Origin: Porifericola rhodea
GTDB taxonomy: Bacteria > Bacteroidota > Bacteroidia > Cytophagales > Cyclobacteriaceae
Reading direction: 5' to 3'
DNA length: 64,000 bases
NCBI RefSeq assembly: GCF_030506305.1
Contig: NZ_CP119421.1
Span: 2,209,501-2,273,500 of the forward strand
Part shown: positions 19,240 through 26,613 of the stretch, one piece after another
Layout: every line of letters starts with the position of its first letter
Numbering within the stretch: the stretch's first letter is position 1
The notes under the pieces: generated by a model
What the model was told of the DNA's origin: nothing
The model's database searches: none
The model's input: only the letters and a program-made list of their open reading frames with translations
Position numbers and translations under genes: made by a program

Positions 19240-20370
19240 TTAAGACTGGCCAACAGCGCTGCGGCTCTTCTTGCCTAATAGCTTTTCGTCTACAAAAGGT
19301 TTTTTTACCAATACGTCTCTGCGTACGATTAAGGAGTACAGAATAAAGGTTACGATCAGCCCTGTAAAAGAGTAAGAGACAGAGGACTCAGTAAAGAAGT
19401 AACCTCCAATGCTAACAACAGTAATGCTTAAAAACGAGAGTAAGACGGTAGCAGATAAATGGCTTAAACCATTATCAATAACAAAATGGTGAATATGATT
19501 TCTGTCTGCTACAAAAGGCCCACTACCACTGGCAATACGATGGGTAAACACTCTAAGCGTATCAAATAAAGGTATAGCTAGGATTAATATAGCAATAGTA
19601 GGAGCATTGGGTACGTAGTGTTCATTGAAAATCTGATTGAACTGGATAAACTTAATAGCCAGTAACGATAGGATAAAGCCCACAACCAGAGATCCGCTAT
19701 CGCCCATAAAGATTTTATTCTTTTTAGAAAAGTTGAAGCGAACGAAGGCTAATAAAGCACTTACTAATACGGATGATAAAGCAGCTGCCCAATATACTTC
19801 TGCTACAAAGAAATAGACGCCAAAAGTAAGAGAAGCCACTATGCCTAAGCCTGCAGCAAGTCCATCTATACCATCAATTAGGTTGTAAGCATTGATTACG
19901 ACAATCATCACAAAAAGCGTGATAACAAAGCTACTAAGGTAGGATATCTCGTAGAGGCCAAGAATACCGTACAGATTGCTAATTCTTATATCTGTAAAAA
20001 AGATAGCAAGTGCAGCGGCGAGAAGCTGAGCTAACAATTTTTTGTAGGGGTCAATTACCAGTATGTCATCTTTAAGGCCTATAAAGAAAAGAATAACTAA
20101 TGAGGGAATGACCAAATGAATATTGACCTCTCTGGTAATACTCTCGGGAGTAGCAAGTAAGAAAGTAATAACAATAGCAGCAAAAATAGCAATGCCTCCC
20201 AGACTTGGTGTCTTTTGTAAATGTGAGCTTCTCCCATTGGGCTCTTCCATAAGGTGTTTCTCAGAAGCCACTCTGATAATAGCTGGTATAGTAATACGAA
20301 CTATTACGTATGAAAAAAACGCGGCAATTAGTAAAGAAACAATAGGTGTTTCTAAGATTTCAGAAACCAT
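19240..20370 (-). CDS. WecA/MraY-family undecaprenyl-phosphate sugar-1-phosphate transferase
   Basis: Polytopic inner-membrane enzyme (376 residues, about ten or eleven hydrophobic helices) that would link a sugar-1-phosphate, commonly GlcNAc-1-P, from UDP to undecaprenyl phosphate and so start a surface polysaccharide or O-antigen. Family marks are GLKDDILVIDPYKKL (the acidic loop), NAYNLIDGIDGLAAG, the metal-binding FMGDSGSLVVG, and a cytoplasmic histidine loop ADRNHIHH near the C-terminus. I chose the ATG at 20370; two codons upstream lies a GTG. It is separated from the capsule operon by the polA-purH block, yet may supply its lipid-linked primer. That link is inference. Confidence 0.9.
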   Translation of the reverse strand: MVSEILETPIVSLLIAAFFSYVIVRITIPAIIRVASEKHLMEEPNGRSSHLQKTPSLGGIAIFAAIVITFLLATPESITREVNIHLVIPSLVILFFIGLKDDILVIDPYKKLLAQLLAAALAIFFTDIRISNLYGILGLYEISYLSSFVITLFVMIVVINAYNLIDGIDGLAAGLGIVASLTFGVYFFVAEVYWAAALSSVLVSALLAFVRFNFSKKNKIFMGDSGSLVVGFILSLLAIKFIQFNQIFNEHYVPNAPTIAILILAIPLFDTLRVFTHRIASGSGPFVADRNHIHHFVIDNGLSHLSATVLLSFLSITVVSIGGYFFTESSVSYSFTGLIVTFILYSLIVRRDVLVKKPFVDEKLLGKKSRSAVGQS

Positions 20371-20574
20371 AAACACACAAGTTGATTTGGTTAGCTAGAA
20401 TTCCTTATCTCTCCTACTACATAACACATAGCATACTCCCCACTTCAATTCATACCAAAGCTAACACAATTATAAGGACAAAGTAAATATCATGTAGGAT
20501 GTTTCTACAAAAGAGCACTAAACATACTGCTAATATGCCTAGGTAGAAAAGTAGTCATGTTTTCGCGAAATAGG

Positions 20575-21057
20575 CTATAAAAGTTCACTTATGGGTTCTG
20601 AAGACGCTTTATTGATATCAGTAATTGATATGCTGCGCATTAATTTTTCTTCAAGTAAATCTGCCCAGGTATTCATGTATTTTACCACATCTTTTTTCTG
20701 ATTGTGATGTAAGTATCTTTCGTTAGTAGGTAGTCTTTGAAGAACCTCTTTGTCAGAAAGCCTTTCCAAGTGTTTAAAATCCTGAATATCCATGCCTGCA
20801 TCAATCATAAAGGAGATTACCTGATCCATGAGGTAGCCGCTGGTAGGGCAAAAATCTAGTGCCTGCTCACTCCAGTCGCCTCCACGCGTACGCATGGCAT
20901 ATTCATGAATATCGGCACGGGAAAGCTTCGTAATTTCCTGTACTAAAAATCCGCAATTGCAGCTACCCATGTGCCCCCACTGATAGTTTTTGCTTTCCGT
21001 AAGTTTGCGTGCAGCATTGCGAAGGGCGTCTATTAACTCTGGATTTGGTCTGGCCAT
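20575..21057 (-). CDS. Conserved-looking hypothetical protein
   Basis: A 160-residue soluble protein I do not recognise by function. It has no signal peptide or membrane helix and is rich in charged residues. The notable parts are a cysteine cluster in an aromatic context (HMGSCNCGFLVQEITKLS, about residues 30-47) and a second one (DFCPTSGYLMDQVI, about 88-101); three cysteines plus nearby histidines could bind a metal, but that is only suggestive. The long N-terminal helix ALRNAARKL and a C-terminal helix-rich part (NTWADLLEEKLM) suggest an alpha-helical fold. ATG start is clear. The gene stands alone. Confidence 0.75.
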   Translation of the reverse strand: MARPNPELIDALRNAARKLTESKNYQWGHMGSCNCGFLVQEITKLSRADIHEYAMRTRGGDWSEQALDFCPTSGYLMDQVISFMIDAGMDIQDFKHLERLSDKEVLQRLPTNERYLHHNQKKDVVKYMNTWADLLEEKLMRSISITDINKASSEPISELL

Positions 21058-21193
21058 ATAGGGTGAAATTTTGAGGTTAGTACTAAATCAACCTGTTGTT
21101 TACTTTATGGTTTTCTGAAATTTTTATAAATTAATCAAATTGCCATCAAGCTTTATATTAAAATAAGTATAAACTCAAGTAAGTTCAATTTTT

Positions 21194-21304
21194 ATGGGTA
21201 AAGGAGACAAAAAAACTAAGAAAGGAAAAATTGCTAAAGGGTCTTATGGAGTTCGTAGGCCTAAAAAATCGGCTTCTCCCAAAGCGGAGAAAGCAAAAAA
21301 ATAG
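21194..21304 (+). CDS. 30S ribosomal protein THX
   Basis: A 36-residue, very basic peptide that starts MGKGDKKTKKGKI and continues with KGSYGVRRPKK and a lysine/alanine tail. This is the pattern of THX (bTHX, Thx), the small protein that sits in the head of the 30S subunit and is found in Thermus and in most Bacteroidota. About 14 of 36 residues are lysine or arginine. The start follows an AT-rich stretch without a strong Shine-Dalgarno, as usual for this phylum. It stands alone between two minus-strand genes, and the hairpin right after its stop closes it. Confidence 0.9.
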   Translation: MGKGDKKTKKGKIAKGSYGVRRPKKSASPKAEKAKK

Positions 21305-21342
21305 GTAGCTCATCAATGAGCTACCTTACACTATTTTTGGTA
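21295..21342. terminator. Bidirectional terminator between THX and the DUF4136 gene
   Basis: Ten-base perfect stem GGTAGCTCAT / ATGAGCTACC with a two-base nominal loop at 21304-21325. On the plus strand it is followed by an ACTATTTTT tract; on the minus strand by TATTTTTTT, which comes from the lysine codons at the end of the THX gene. It can serve both converging genes. Confidence 0.7.
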
Positions 21343-21351
21343 AAGTAAACA

Positions 21352-21921
21352 TTAGGAGCCCCGTTTAGGAAAAGACTTAAACATTTTTTGTACGGACTGA
21401 TAGGCAGTATTAAAGCGTTCTTCCGGGTGGTTAACGGGGCCAATGCCTATTCCTCTCCATACTAATTCTTTTTGCTCTGTGGAAAGCATATCTACGACAA
21501 AAGTGCCTGTCTTCTCGTATTTCACTTCTTTGTAGCGAGTATTATAATTCGGCCCCCAAAACGAATTGTAGGCCCACATGCTACGCATACCAGGATAATA
21601 AGGGTCGTTATTTGCGCTTTTCCAGCTTTCTTTACGGGCCTCTTCGGTTAAAATGTTAAATGCCACCAATAGGTCAGGCGCGTCTGTACTCAGTTCATAG
21701 CCTTTTTGTTTCATTTCGTAAGCAATTCGCTTACTAATTTCCTGATACAATATGGCTGTAGCCTGGTCCAACTCCTGCAAATTAACATCAGCGAAGGCGT
21801 AAGTAGTATAAGCCGCAGGCTGAAAGCTCTCTTCTTTGTCTGCTATTACTTTAATAGAAGAACAGGATGAAACTAGAGTAAGAGACAGAATGATACAGAT
21901 ACTAATTATAATCTTTTCCAT
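21352..21921 (-). CDS. DUF4136-domain lipoprotein
   Basis: Secreted lipoprotein of 189 residues: a short hydrophobic signal with lipobox LVSSC (cysteine at about residue 20), then a domain matching the DUF4136 family, with the AAYTTYAFAD opening, the DLLVAFNI strand and the VWRGIGIG segment near the C-terminus. Such proteins are common in Bacteroidota envelopes and their role is unknown. It is a single gene, with its own terminator at the 3' end. Confidence 0.85.
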   Translation of the reverse strand: MEKIIISICIILSLTLVSSCSSIKVIADKEESFQPAAYTTYAFADVNLQELDQATAILYQEISKRIAYEMKQKGYELSTDAPDLLVAFNILTEEARKESWKSANNDPYYPGMRSMWAYNSFWGPNYNTRYKEVKYEKTGTFVVDMLSTEQKELVWRGIGIGPVNHPEERFNTAYQSVQKMFKSFPKRGS

Positions 21922-22011
21922 AAACGACTACATTTCTATGGCTATAACGATATACTACCCCTTTTTTGTGCCCAAAGCACTATTATATGCAACCCTAAAA
22001 TATTGAGTAAG

Positions 22012-22998
22012 TTATTCCTCTAGCTGCAAGACAATTTTTCCACTGTTTTGGTTGGATTCCATATACTTATGCGCTTCTACAACATCCTTCCAGGAGTATA
22101 TGCTATCAATAATTGGTCTAAGCTCTTGCGTTTCAAAACGAGGAAGGGCAAAGTCAGCAAAGTCCTTGGTTAGCTGTATCTGGTAGTTAAGACTGCGAGA
22201 GCGTAGTGTGGAAGCCGTAAGCTGTAACCTTTTACTCAACAGTTTAAGCAAATTTATCTCTTCTACTTTTATACCTCCCAGAGTAGCCAGTAATACCAGG
22301 CGACCATCCATAGCCAAGCTTTCAATATTTTTGTTAAAATAAGGTGCAGCAATAAAGTCAATAATTACGTCCACTCCTCTTCCTGAGGTATGTTCCTGAA
22401 TTTTCTCTTCAAAATCCTGAGTACGGTAGTCAATACTAAGGTTTGCTCCCAACTTATGGCATAGGGCATGCTTGGTGGCCGAAGCTGTTACAATTATCTC
22501 TTTAGCTTTAAATTGTTTGGCAAGCTGAATTGCGGCAGTGCCTACTCCGCTTGCTCCTGCGTGCACTAATAGTGTTTCTCCAGCCTGAAGGCAGGCAATC
22601 CACTTCAGTGCCTGATATGCGGTCAGAAAAACTTCAGGAATAGCAGTCGCATCAGTAAATGAGAAACCTGGAGGCATAGGCATGGCCATATCTTCATGGA
22701 TTACGGCAAACTCTGCATAGCCTCCACCCGGAATTAACCCAAAAACCTGATCTCCTCTTTTCCAACGGGCTACCTGGCTGCCTGTCTCTACTACTTCTCC
22801 GCTTACTTCCAGCCCAAGTATAGAGCTAGCTCCAGCGGGTGGGGGATATTTACCTTCACGCTGTAGTAGGTCTGCACGATTAAGCGCTGTAGCTTTAACT
22901 TTAATAAGTATCTCTCGTGTTTTAGGTGTGGGGGTAGAAACATGATCAATTCTGAGTTGCTCGGCGCTACCAGGCTGATCAAAAATAATGGCTTGCAT
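22012..22998 (-). CDS. NAD(P)H:quinone oxidoreductase, PIG3-like
   Basis: Zinc-free medium-chain dehydrogenase of 328 residues resembling the PIG3/QOR group, which reduces quinones with NADPH. The N-terminal GroES-like domain has ALNRADLLQREGKYPPP, a signature of this subgroup. The Rossmann loop is HAGASGVGTAAIQLAK. The zinc-binding cysteines of alcohol dehydrogenases are absent. A second, more distant family member lies at 37306-38295. It stands alone, 114 bases before the next minus-strand gene in coordinate terms, with no evident regulator. Confidence 0.9.
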   Translation of the reverse strand: MQAIIFDQPGSAEQLRIDHVSTPTPKTREILIKVKATALNRADLLQREGKYPPPAGASSILGLEVSGEVVETGSQVARWKRGDQVFGLIPGGGYAEFAVIHEDMAMPMPPGFSFTDATAIPEVFLTAYQALKWIACLQAGETLLVHAGASGVGTAAIQLAKQFKAKEIIVTASATKHALCHKLGANLSIDYRTQDFEEKIQEHTSGRGVDVIIDFIAAPYFNKNIESLAMDGRLVLLATLGGIKVEEINLLKLLSKRLQLTASTLRSRSLNYQIQLTKDFADFALPRFETQELRPIIDSIYSWKDVVEAHKYMESNQNSGKIVLQLEE

Positions 22999-23113
22999 AT
23001 ATAAAAAAGTTGATGGTTTGCGAAGCTAATTAATCTGAAAGAAAAATGTTAGCCATAATACTGAAAGAACTGCTTGCTGAGGTTTGATATTTAACTGTTG
23101 GGTGAAACCCATC

Positions 23114-23893
23114 TTAAGTTCTTTGAATAAAATTAATTGCCAGCTTATTAAATATTTCAGGCTTTTCAATATTACATACATGACCGCAATCCTCAATTAC
23201 TTTTAGGGCAGCATGGGTGTGTTCTTTTACAATTTTACGGACGGGAGGCAAAAACATATAATCACCATCTCCCATTATGTATAGTGTAGGAACGGCAATC
23301 TCTTTTTCTTTAAAGTACCGTAGCAAAGGGTTTACTTCGTTTGTAAGGCGAAACCATTTCAAAAACTCTTTTTTGTAGAGCTTTTTCGCTTCTTCAATAA
23401 AAAGGTTGCGAGAGTTGGCGTCTCTTGGGTTCGGCATTATAATAAATGCAAAAAGTTTATATAGCCACATGTAAGGGACGAAGCGCTTTACCAAATGCCC
23501 TAAAAACACCAATACACGGGAGCGTACATTGAGCCTGGTTATGGCCCCACAGAGTATCATGGATTTCATATGTTGGGGAGCAATCTCTCCCAACGTACGG
23601 ATAATTATAGTACCCAGAGAAACACCTACATAGTGCGCTTTTTTTATATCTAAGTGCTGAATAACTTCCAGCAGATCAGCCGTAACGTCTTTAAAAGTAT
23701 AATCGTCCTTAACATAGCTTTCCAGTAAGTCTTTGGATCGTCCATGCCCTCGTAGGTCTACCAAAAGTACATTAAAATACTCTCTGAACAGGCGAATCTG
23801 ACGAAACCAGATGGATGAACTTCCTCCGGCTCCATGGACAAATACGACCCACTCCTTCTCTTCCCCTGACTGATACTTTTTGTAATATAACAT
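23114..23893 (-). CDS. Alpha/beta-hydrolase
   Basis: Alpha/beta-hydrolase fold protein of 259 residues with a complete catalytic triad pattern: oxyanion segment VHGAGGSSSIW, nucleophile elbow GVSLG, acid in MGDGDYMFLP, and histidine in EDCGHVCNIEKPE at the C-terminus. No signal peptide, so cytoplasmic. The substrate cannot be predicted; the cap region (about 130-190) is basic and aromatic. It is not obviously linked to its neighbours. Confidence 0.88.
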   Translation of the reverse strand: MLYYKKYQSGEEKEWVVFVHGAGGSSSIWFRQIRLFREYFNVLLVDLRGHGRSKDLLESYVKDDYTFKDVTADLLEVIQHLDIKKAHYVGVSLGTIIIRTLGEIAPQHMKSMILCGAITRLNVRSRVLVFLGHLVKRFVPYMWLYKLFAFIIMPNPRDANSRNLFIEEAKKLYKKEFLKWFRLTNEVNPLLRYFKEKEIAVPTLYIMGDGDYMFLPPVRKIVKEHTHAALKVIEDCGHVCNIEKPEIFNKLAINFIQRT

Positions 23894-24022
23894 TGAATAA
23901 TAATGCTCTGGTACACCAATGTCGCAAAATGCCCATGGTTTAGTCTAAAAGATATTTTGTTTCTTACCTTGCTACACTGCCTAAATATGGTAAGTTTGAA
24001 GTTCAACTAATAGATTTATCGT

Positions 24023-24580
24023 TTACATAAGGTCCACTAGCCTGAAATAGTCAACCATAGTTTTACGAAAAGGCTCTCTTATATTTTTTTTATGCATGAA
24101 GGGATGTTGCTCGCCTTCGTGTAAAATAAACATGGGCGATTCTGTCTGTATATTGCGATAAATCTGAGTGGCCAAACGAAAATGCTCAGCCTTGTTTCCA
24201 TCAATGAACTGAATAGCTCCCTGACCTTGTACCTGTGTCGTATCTTTCCATACAATGTATAAAGTGTCCATTTGTTGGAGAAAGGCATTCGGTTCGGTCA
24301 GTATATATGCCTCATCATACCTCCAGTTTACAACAATAGACAAATCAAGTATAGGTTCTTCGGGTAAATCTACTCGCTCCTTAATTCGGTAAATATCCAG
24401 CTTAGCCTCATTCATAGTAGTTTTGTCGTAGCTGATAGCACGTACATTCTTGAAAAAAAGCTCCGAAGCATCAGAAGTAGTAAACTTGGCTGAACTCTCA
24501 TCAATCTTTGTTTGGCTTCCGTTGCAGGCTACCAGTAATAAGAGAAGAACTAAATATGAAACATATGGTAATTGAGACAT
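24023..24580 (-). CDS. Hypothetical lipoprotein
   Basis: A 185-residue protein with a hydrophobic signal (YLVLLLLLVAC) and lipobox LVAC, cysteine at residue 19, so probably anchored to an outer or inner membrane face. The rest is a mixed alpha/beta sequence without a motif I recognise; LDLSIVVNWRYD and AIQFIDGNKAEHFRLATQIY look like core strands and a helix. It lies 24 bases downstream of the methyltransferase gene on the same strand and is probably co-transcribed with it. Confidence 0.78.
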   Translation of the reverse strand: MSQLPYVSYLVLLLLLVACNGSQTKIDESSAKFTTSDASELFFKNVRAISYDKTTMNEAKLDIYRIKERVDLPEEPILDLSIVVNWRYDEAYILTEPNAFLQQMDTLYIVWKDTTQVQGQGAIQFIDGNKAEHFRLATQIYRNIQTESPMFILHEGEQHPFMHKKNIREPFRKTMVDYFRLVDLM

Positions 24581-24604
24581 AGCAAATGAATAACATAAGC
24601 TTTT

Positions 24605-25240
24605 TTAAGTTTGTTTATCGTCAGCTGACTTTTGTAACAGTATACTGCTCATGCTTCGTGCCTGGTGTACCACCACATATTTTATAGGTTCAAGAAGTTT
24701 AAGCTGGTAAGTCTGGCATAATGCATCTAATAGTTGAACACTAAGCAAATAGCGTTCACTGCCATCAGGGAGTTTGTATCTGCCGCCCTTGCCTAAAGGG
24801 GTAGCTTCTTCTTTAATACCTGAAAGCATAGCCGTACGAATAAAAAGTAGCCCTCCTGGGCGCAGGAGCCTATTTAGCTCAGAAAACATTTTCTGGAAAT
24901 GTTGGTGGTCTTGTGCAAAATGAAGAACAGCACTACTTATTATGGCATCAAAGCTGGCGGGAGGTAATGAAATATCCGCAACATCATCTTCAATAATTTT
25001 TTCAGGGTCAAATTCAGGGTGTAATGTGCGTCCGTAAAGCCTTAATAGTTTGAGAGCAGCCGCATCACGGTCTACTCCCCACACATCGTAGTTTTCACGA
25101 ATAAAATAGATCAGGTTTCGTCCTTCTCCACACCCTGCATCTAATAATCTCATGTCTGACTTAAACCTTCCTTTTAGTATATGGTCTAAGAGGTAGAGGT
25201 CTATATTACCTAATGTATAGTTAAGTTCTCTGTAGTGCAT
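24605..25240 (-). CDS. Class I SAM-dependent methyltransferase
   Basis: A 211-residue Rossmann-fold methyltransferase. The SAM-binding motif I is LLDAGCGEGRNL, motif II ends in GVDRD, and motif IV is FDAIISSAVLHFA, followed by LLRPGGLLFIRT. The pattern resembles TehB-like and other Methyltransf_11/25 proteins acting on small molecules. No target can be assigned. The hypothetical lipoprotein gene follows by 24 bases. Confidence 0.88.
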   Translation of the reverse strand: MHYRELNYTLGNIDLYLLDHILKGRFKSDMRLLDAGCGEGRNLIYFIRENYDVWGVDRDAAALKLLRLYGRTLHPEFDPEKIIEDDVADISLPPASFDAIISSAVLHFAQDHQHFQKMFSELNRLLRPGGLLFIRTAMLSGIKEEATPLGKGGRYKLPDGSERYLLSVQLLDALCQTYQLKLLEPIKYVVVHQARSMSSILLQKSADDKQT

Positions 25241-25357
25241 TGCTGTGTATTCTAACTTAATTTTGTAAATATAAAGCTATCAGTTAGATAATTTCTTCGT
25301 TTATGATTTGTAAGGCTTGGCATGTCCGAGTACATTTATTAAAATAAATACCAACCT

Positions 25358-25783
25358 ATGACAATCAATATTCCTCCCTTCCATTTGGCTTTTCCCGTAT
25401 CTGACCTTGAAGCAACAAGAGCTTTTTATGAGCATACGCTTGGCTGCACAGTAGGTAGAACCGCAGAGCGCTGGATTGATTTTGATTTTTTTGGGCACCA
25501 ACTTTCTGCGCATTTACGTCCTGAGGAAGTTGCTCAGGCAAAAACTAATGAAGTGGATGGCGATAAGGTTCCGGTTCGCCATTTTGGAGCTATCCTGCAG
25601 TGGGAGCAATGGCACGAACTGGTAGAGCGTTTAAAAGAGACGGACAATACGTTTATTATTGAGCCGCACATTCGTTTTAAAGGTGAGGTAGGCGAGCAGG
25701 CTACTATGTTTTTGTTAGATCCTAGTGGTAATGCATTAGAATTTAAATCCTTTAAAGATATGAGCCAGGTGTTTGCCAGCTAG
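25358..25783 (+). CDS. VOC-family (glyoxalase/bleomycin-resistance-like) protein
   Basis: A 141-residue protein with the paired beta-alpha-beta-beta-beta modules of the vicinal oxygen chelate fold. It opens with [21 protein letters not shown], has [10 protein letters not shown] in the middle and a GNALEFKSF ending in which the glutamate would be a metal ligand. The first histidine and this glutamate suggest a metal site. Enzymatic role is open: dioxygenase, isomerase and resistance proteins share the fold. It is divergent from the methyltransferase gene, with 117 bases between. Confidence 0.87.
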   Translation: MTINIPPFHLAFPVSDLEATRAFYEHTLGCTVGRTAERWIDFDFFGHQLSAHLRPEEVAQAKTNEVDGDKVPVRHFGAILQWEQWHELVERLKETDNTFIIEPHIRFKGEVGEQATMFLLDPSGNALEFKSFKDMSQVFAS

Positions 25784-26256
25784 ATAGACCCAATGGATTA
25801 GCATGCCATAGCCACCTCTTCCAATACCTTTATTTTTCTACCTAAATGTACCTTGATAGCCCGAAAATAGGCTTTTAAGCCATAAAGCTAATTTTTCAGG
25901 AAAACACAGCCACTCCATTAATTTATCAGGTATAGCGTAAATATGCTTCCATGTGACAGAGTTTTAAGTGTAATCTTTTGTGCTAACTTGCTGATTGTGA
26001 CTAGTTTTATGTTTAGTAGTTTCGTATTTAACTGTTTAATATTGTTGTCTTTTCATGCCTTTCTAAAAGTAATTCATTTCTCTCAGAAACACTTTCCGAG
26101 CTTTACTTACATTTTAGCTCCTGCCCTGATATGATTGTCTGGCACGACAATAAAAGAGGGTTTTTTGCTATTCAAAGGATATTTAGAGAAGAGTAACTCT
26201 TAAAATACTGTTTTGTTTAACCTTACTTTATTGTTTTACGCTTAATTCGTATTATT
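25784..26256. other. Intergenic region with weak hairpin
   Basis: A 473-base AT-rich stretch between the VOC gene and the 118-residue gene. Around 26138-26153 is a small hairpin (ATTGTC / GACAAT, six-base loop), followed by AAAAGAGGG and six Ts; it may end transcripts from the left. An open frame of 63 codons (25943-26134) has no signs of being coding. The promoter of the kinase cluster probably lies in the last ~100 bases, but I cannot pick a convincing box. Confidence 0.45.
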
Positions 26257-26613
26257 ATGACAACAAAAACTAAAGTTACTATCTATGTAGATCGCAATGG
26301 TAATACCAACAACCTTTATCTTCGTGATAGCGAAGGGCATGAGGGAGTGAATACCATAACGACTGATGTGTCCTGTGATGATGATGTAGAATGGATTGTT
26401 GGAAACGGCATTGATGAGATTACCAATATAGTTGCCAAAAGTGGGAGCCAGAATATTTTTAGTTCAGGTCCTACTAAAAGAGCCGATGGCAATTGGGAGG
26501 GTACAGTATGCCAGCATGCCAGCGGTAGTGAATCTTACTCTATTGAATACAAAATTGACGGTCAAACTATGACCGATGATCCTAAGTTTAGGGTCAAACC
26601 ACCTGAAAATTGA
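26257..26613 (+). CDS. Small protein coupled to histidine kinase, function unknown
   Basis: A 118-residue, acidic protein without signal peptide or membrane helix. It looks all-beta (repeated short strands such as VTIYVDRNGN, YSIEYKIDGQ, FRVKPPEN) and has two cysteines. I do not recognise it. Its stop codon overlaps the kinase start in TGATG, so both are translated from one message and in a coupled way. This makes a functional tie to the kinase likely, for example as a bound partner, but the sequence gives no more. The start ATG at 26257 is preceded by an AT-rich leader. Confidence 0.65.
   Translation: MTTKTKVTIYVDRNGNTNNLYLRDSEGHEGVNTITTDVSCDDDVEWIVGNGIDEITNIVAKSGSQNIFSSGPTKRADGNWEGTVCQHASGSESYSIEYKIDGQTMTDDPKFRVKPPEN

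Noticed and set aside
25943-26134. 63-codon open frame in the gap before the kinase cluster
   Set aside because: Its translation is an unstructured hydrophobic and aromatic mix in very AT-rich DNA, with no start signal, homologous motif or neighbour logic.
26130-26160. Sigma-54-like promoter around TGGCACG
   Set aside because: The -24 half looks right, but the -12 half lacks the TTGC core (AATAAAAG is found instead).
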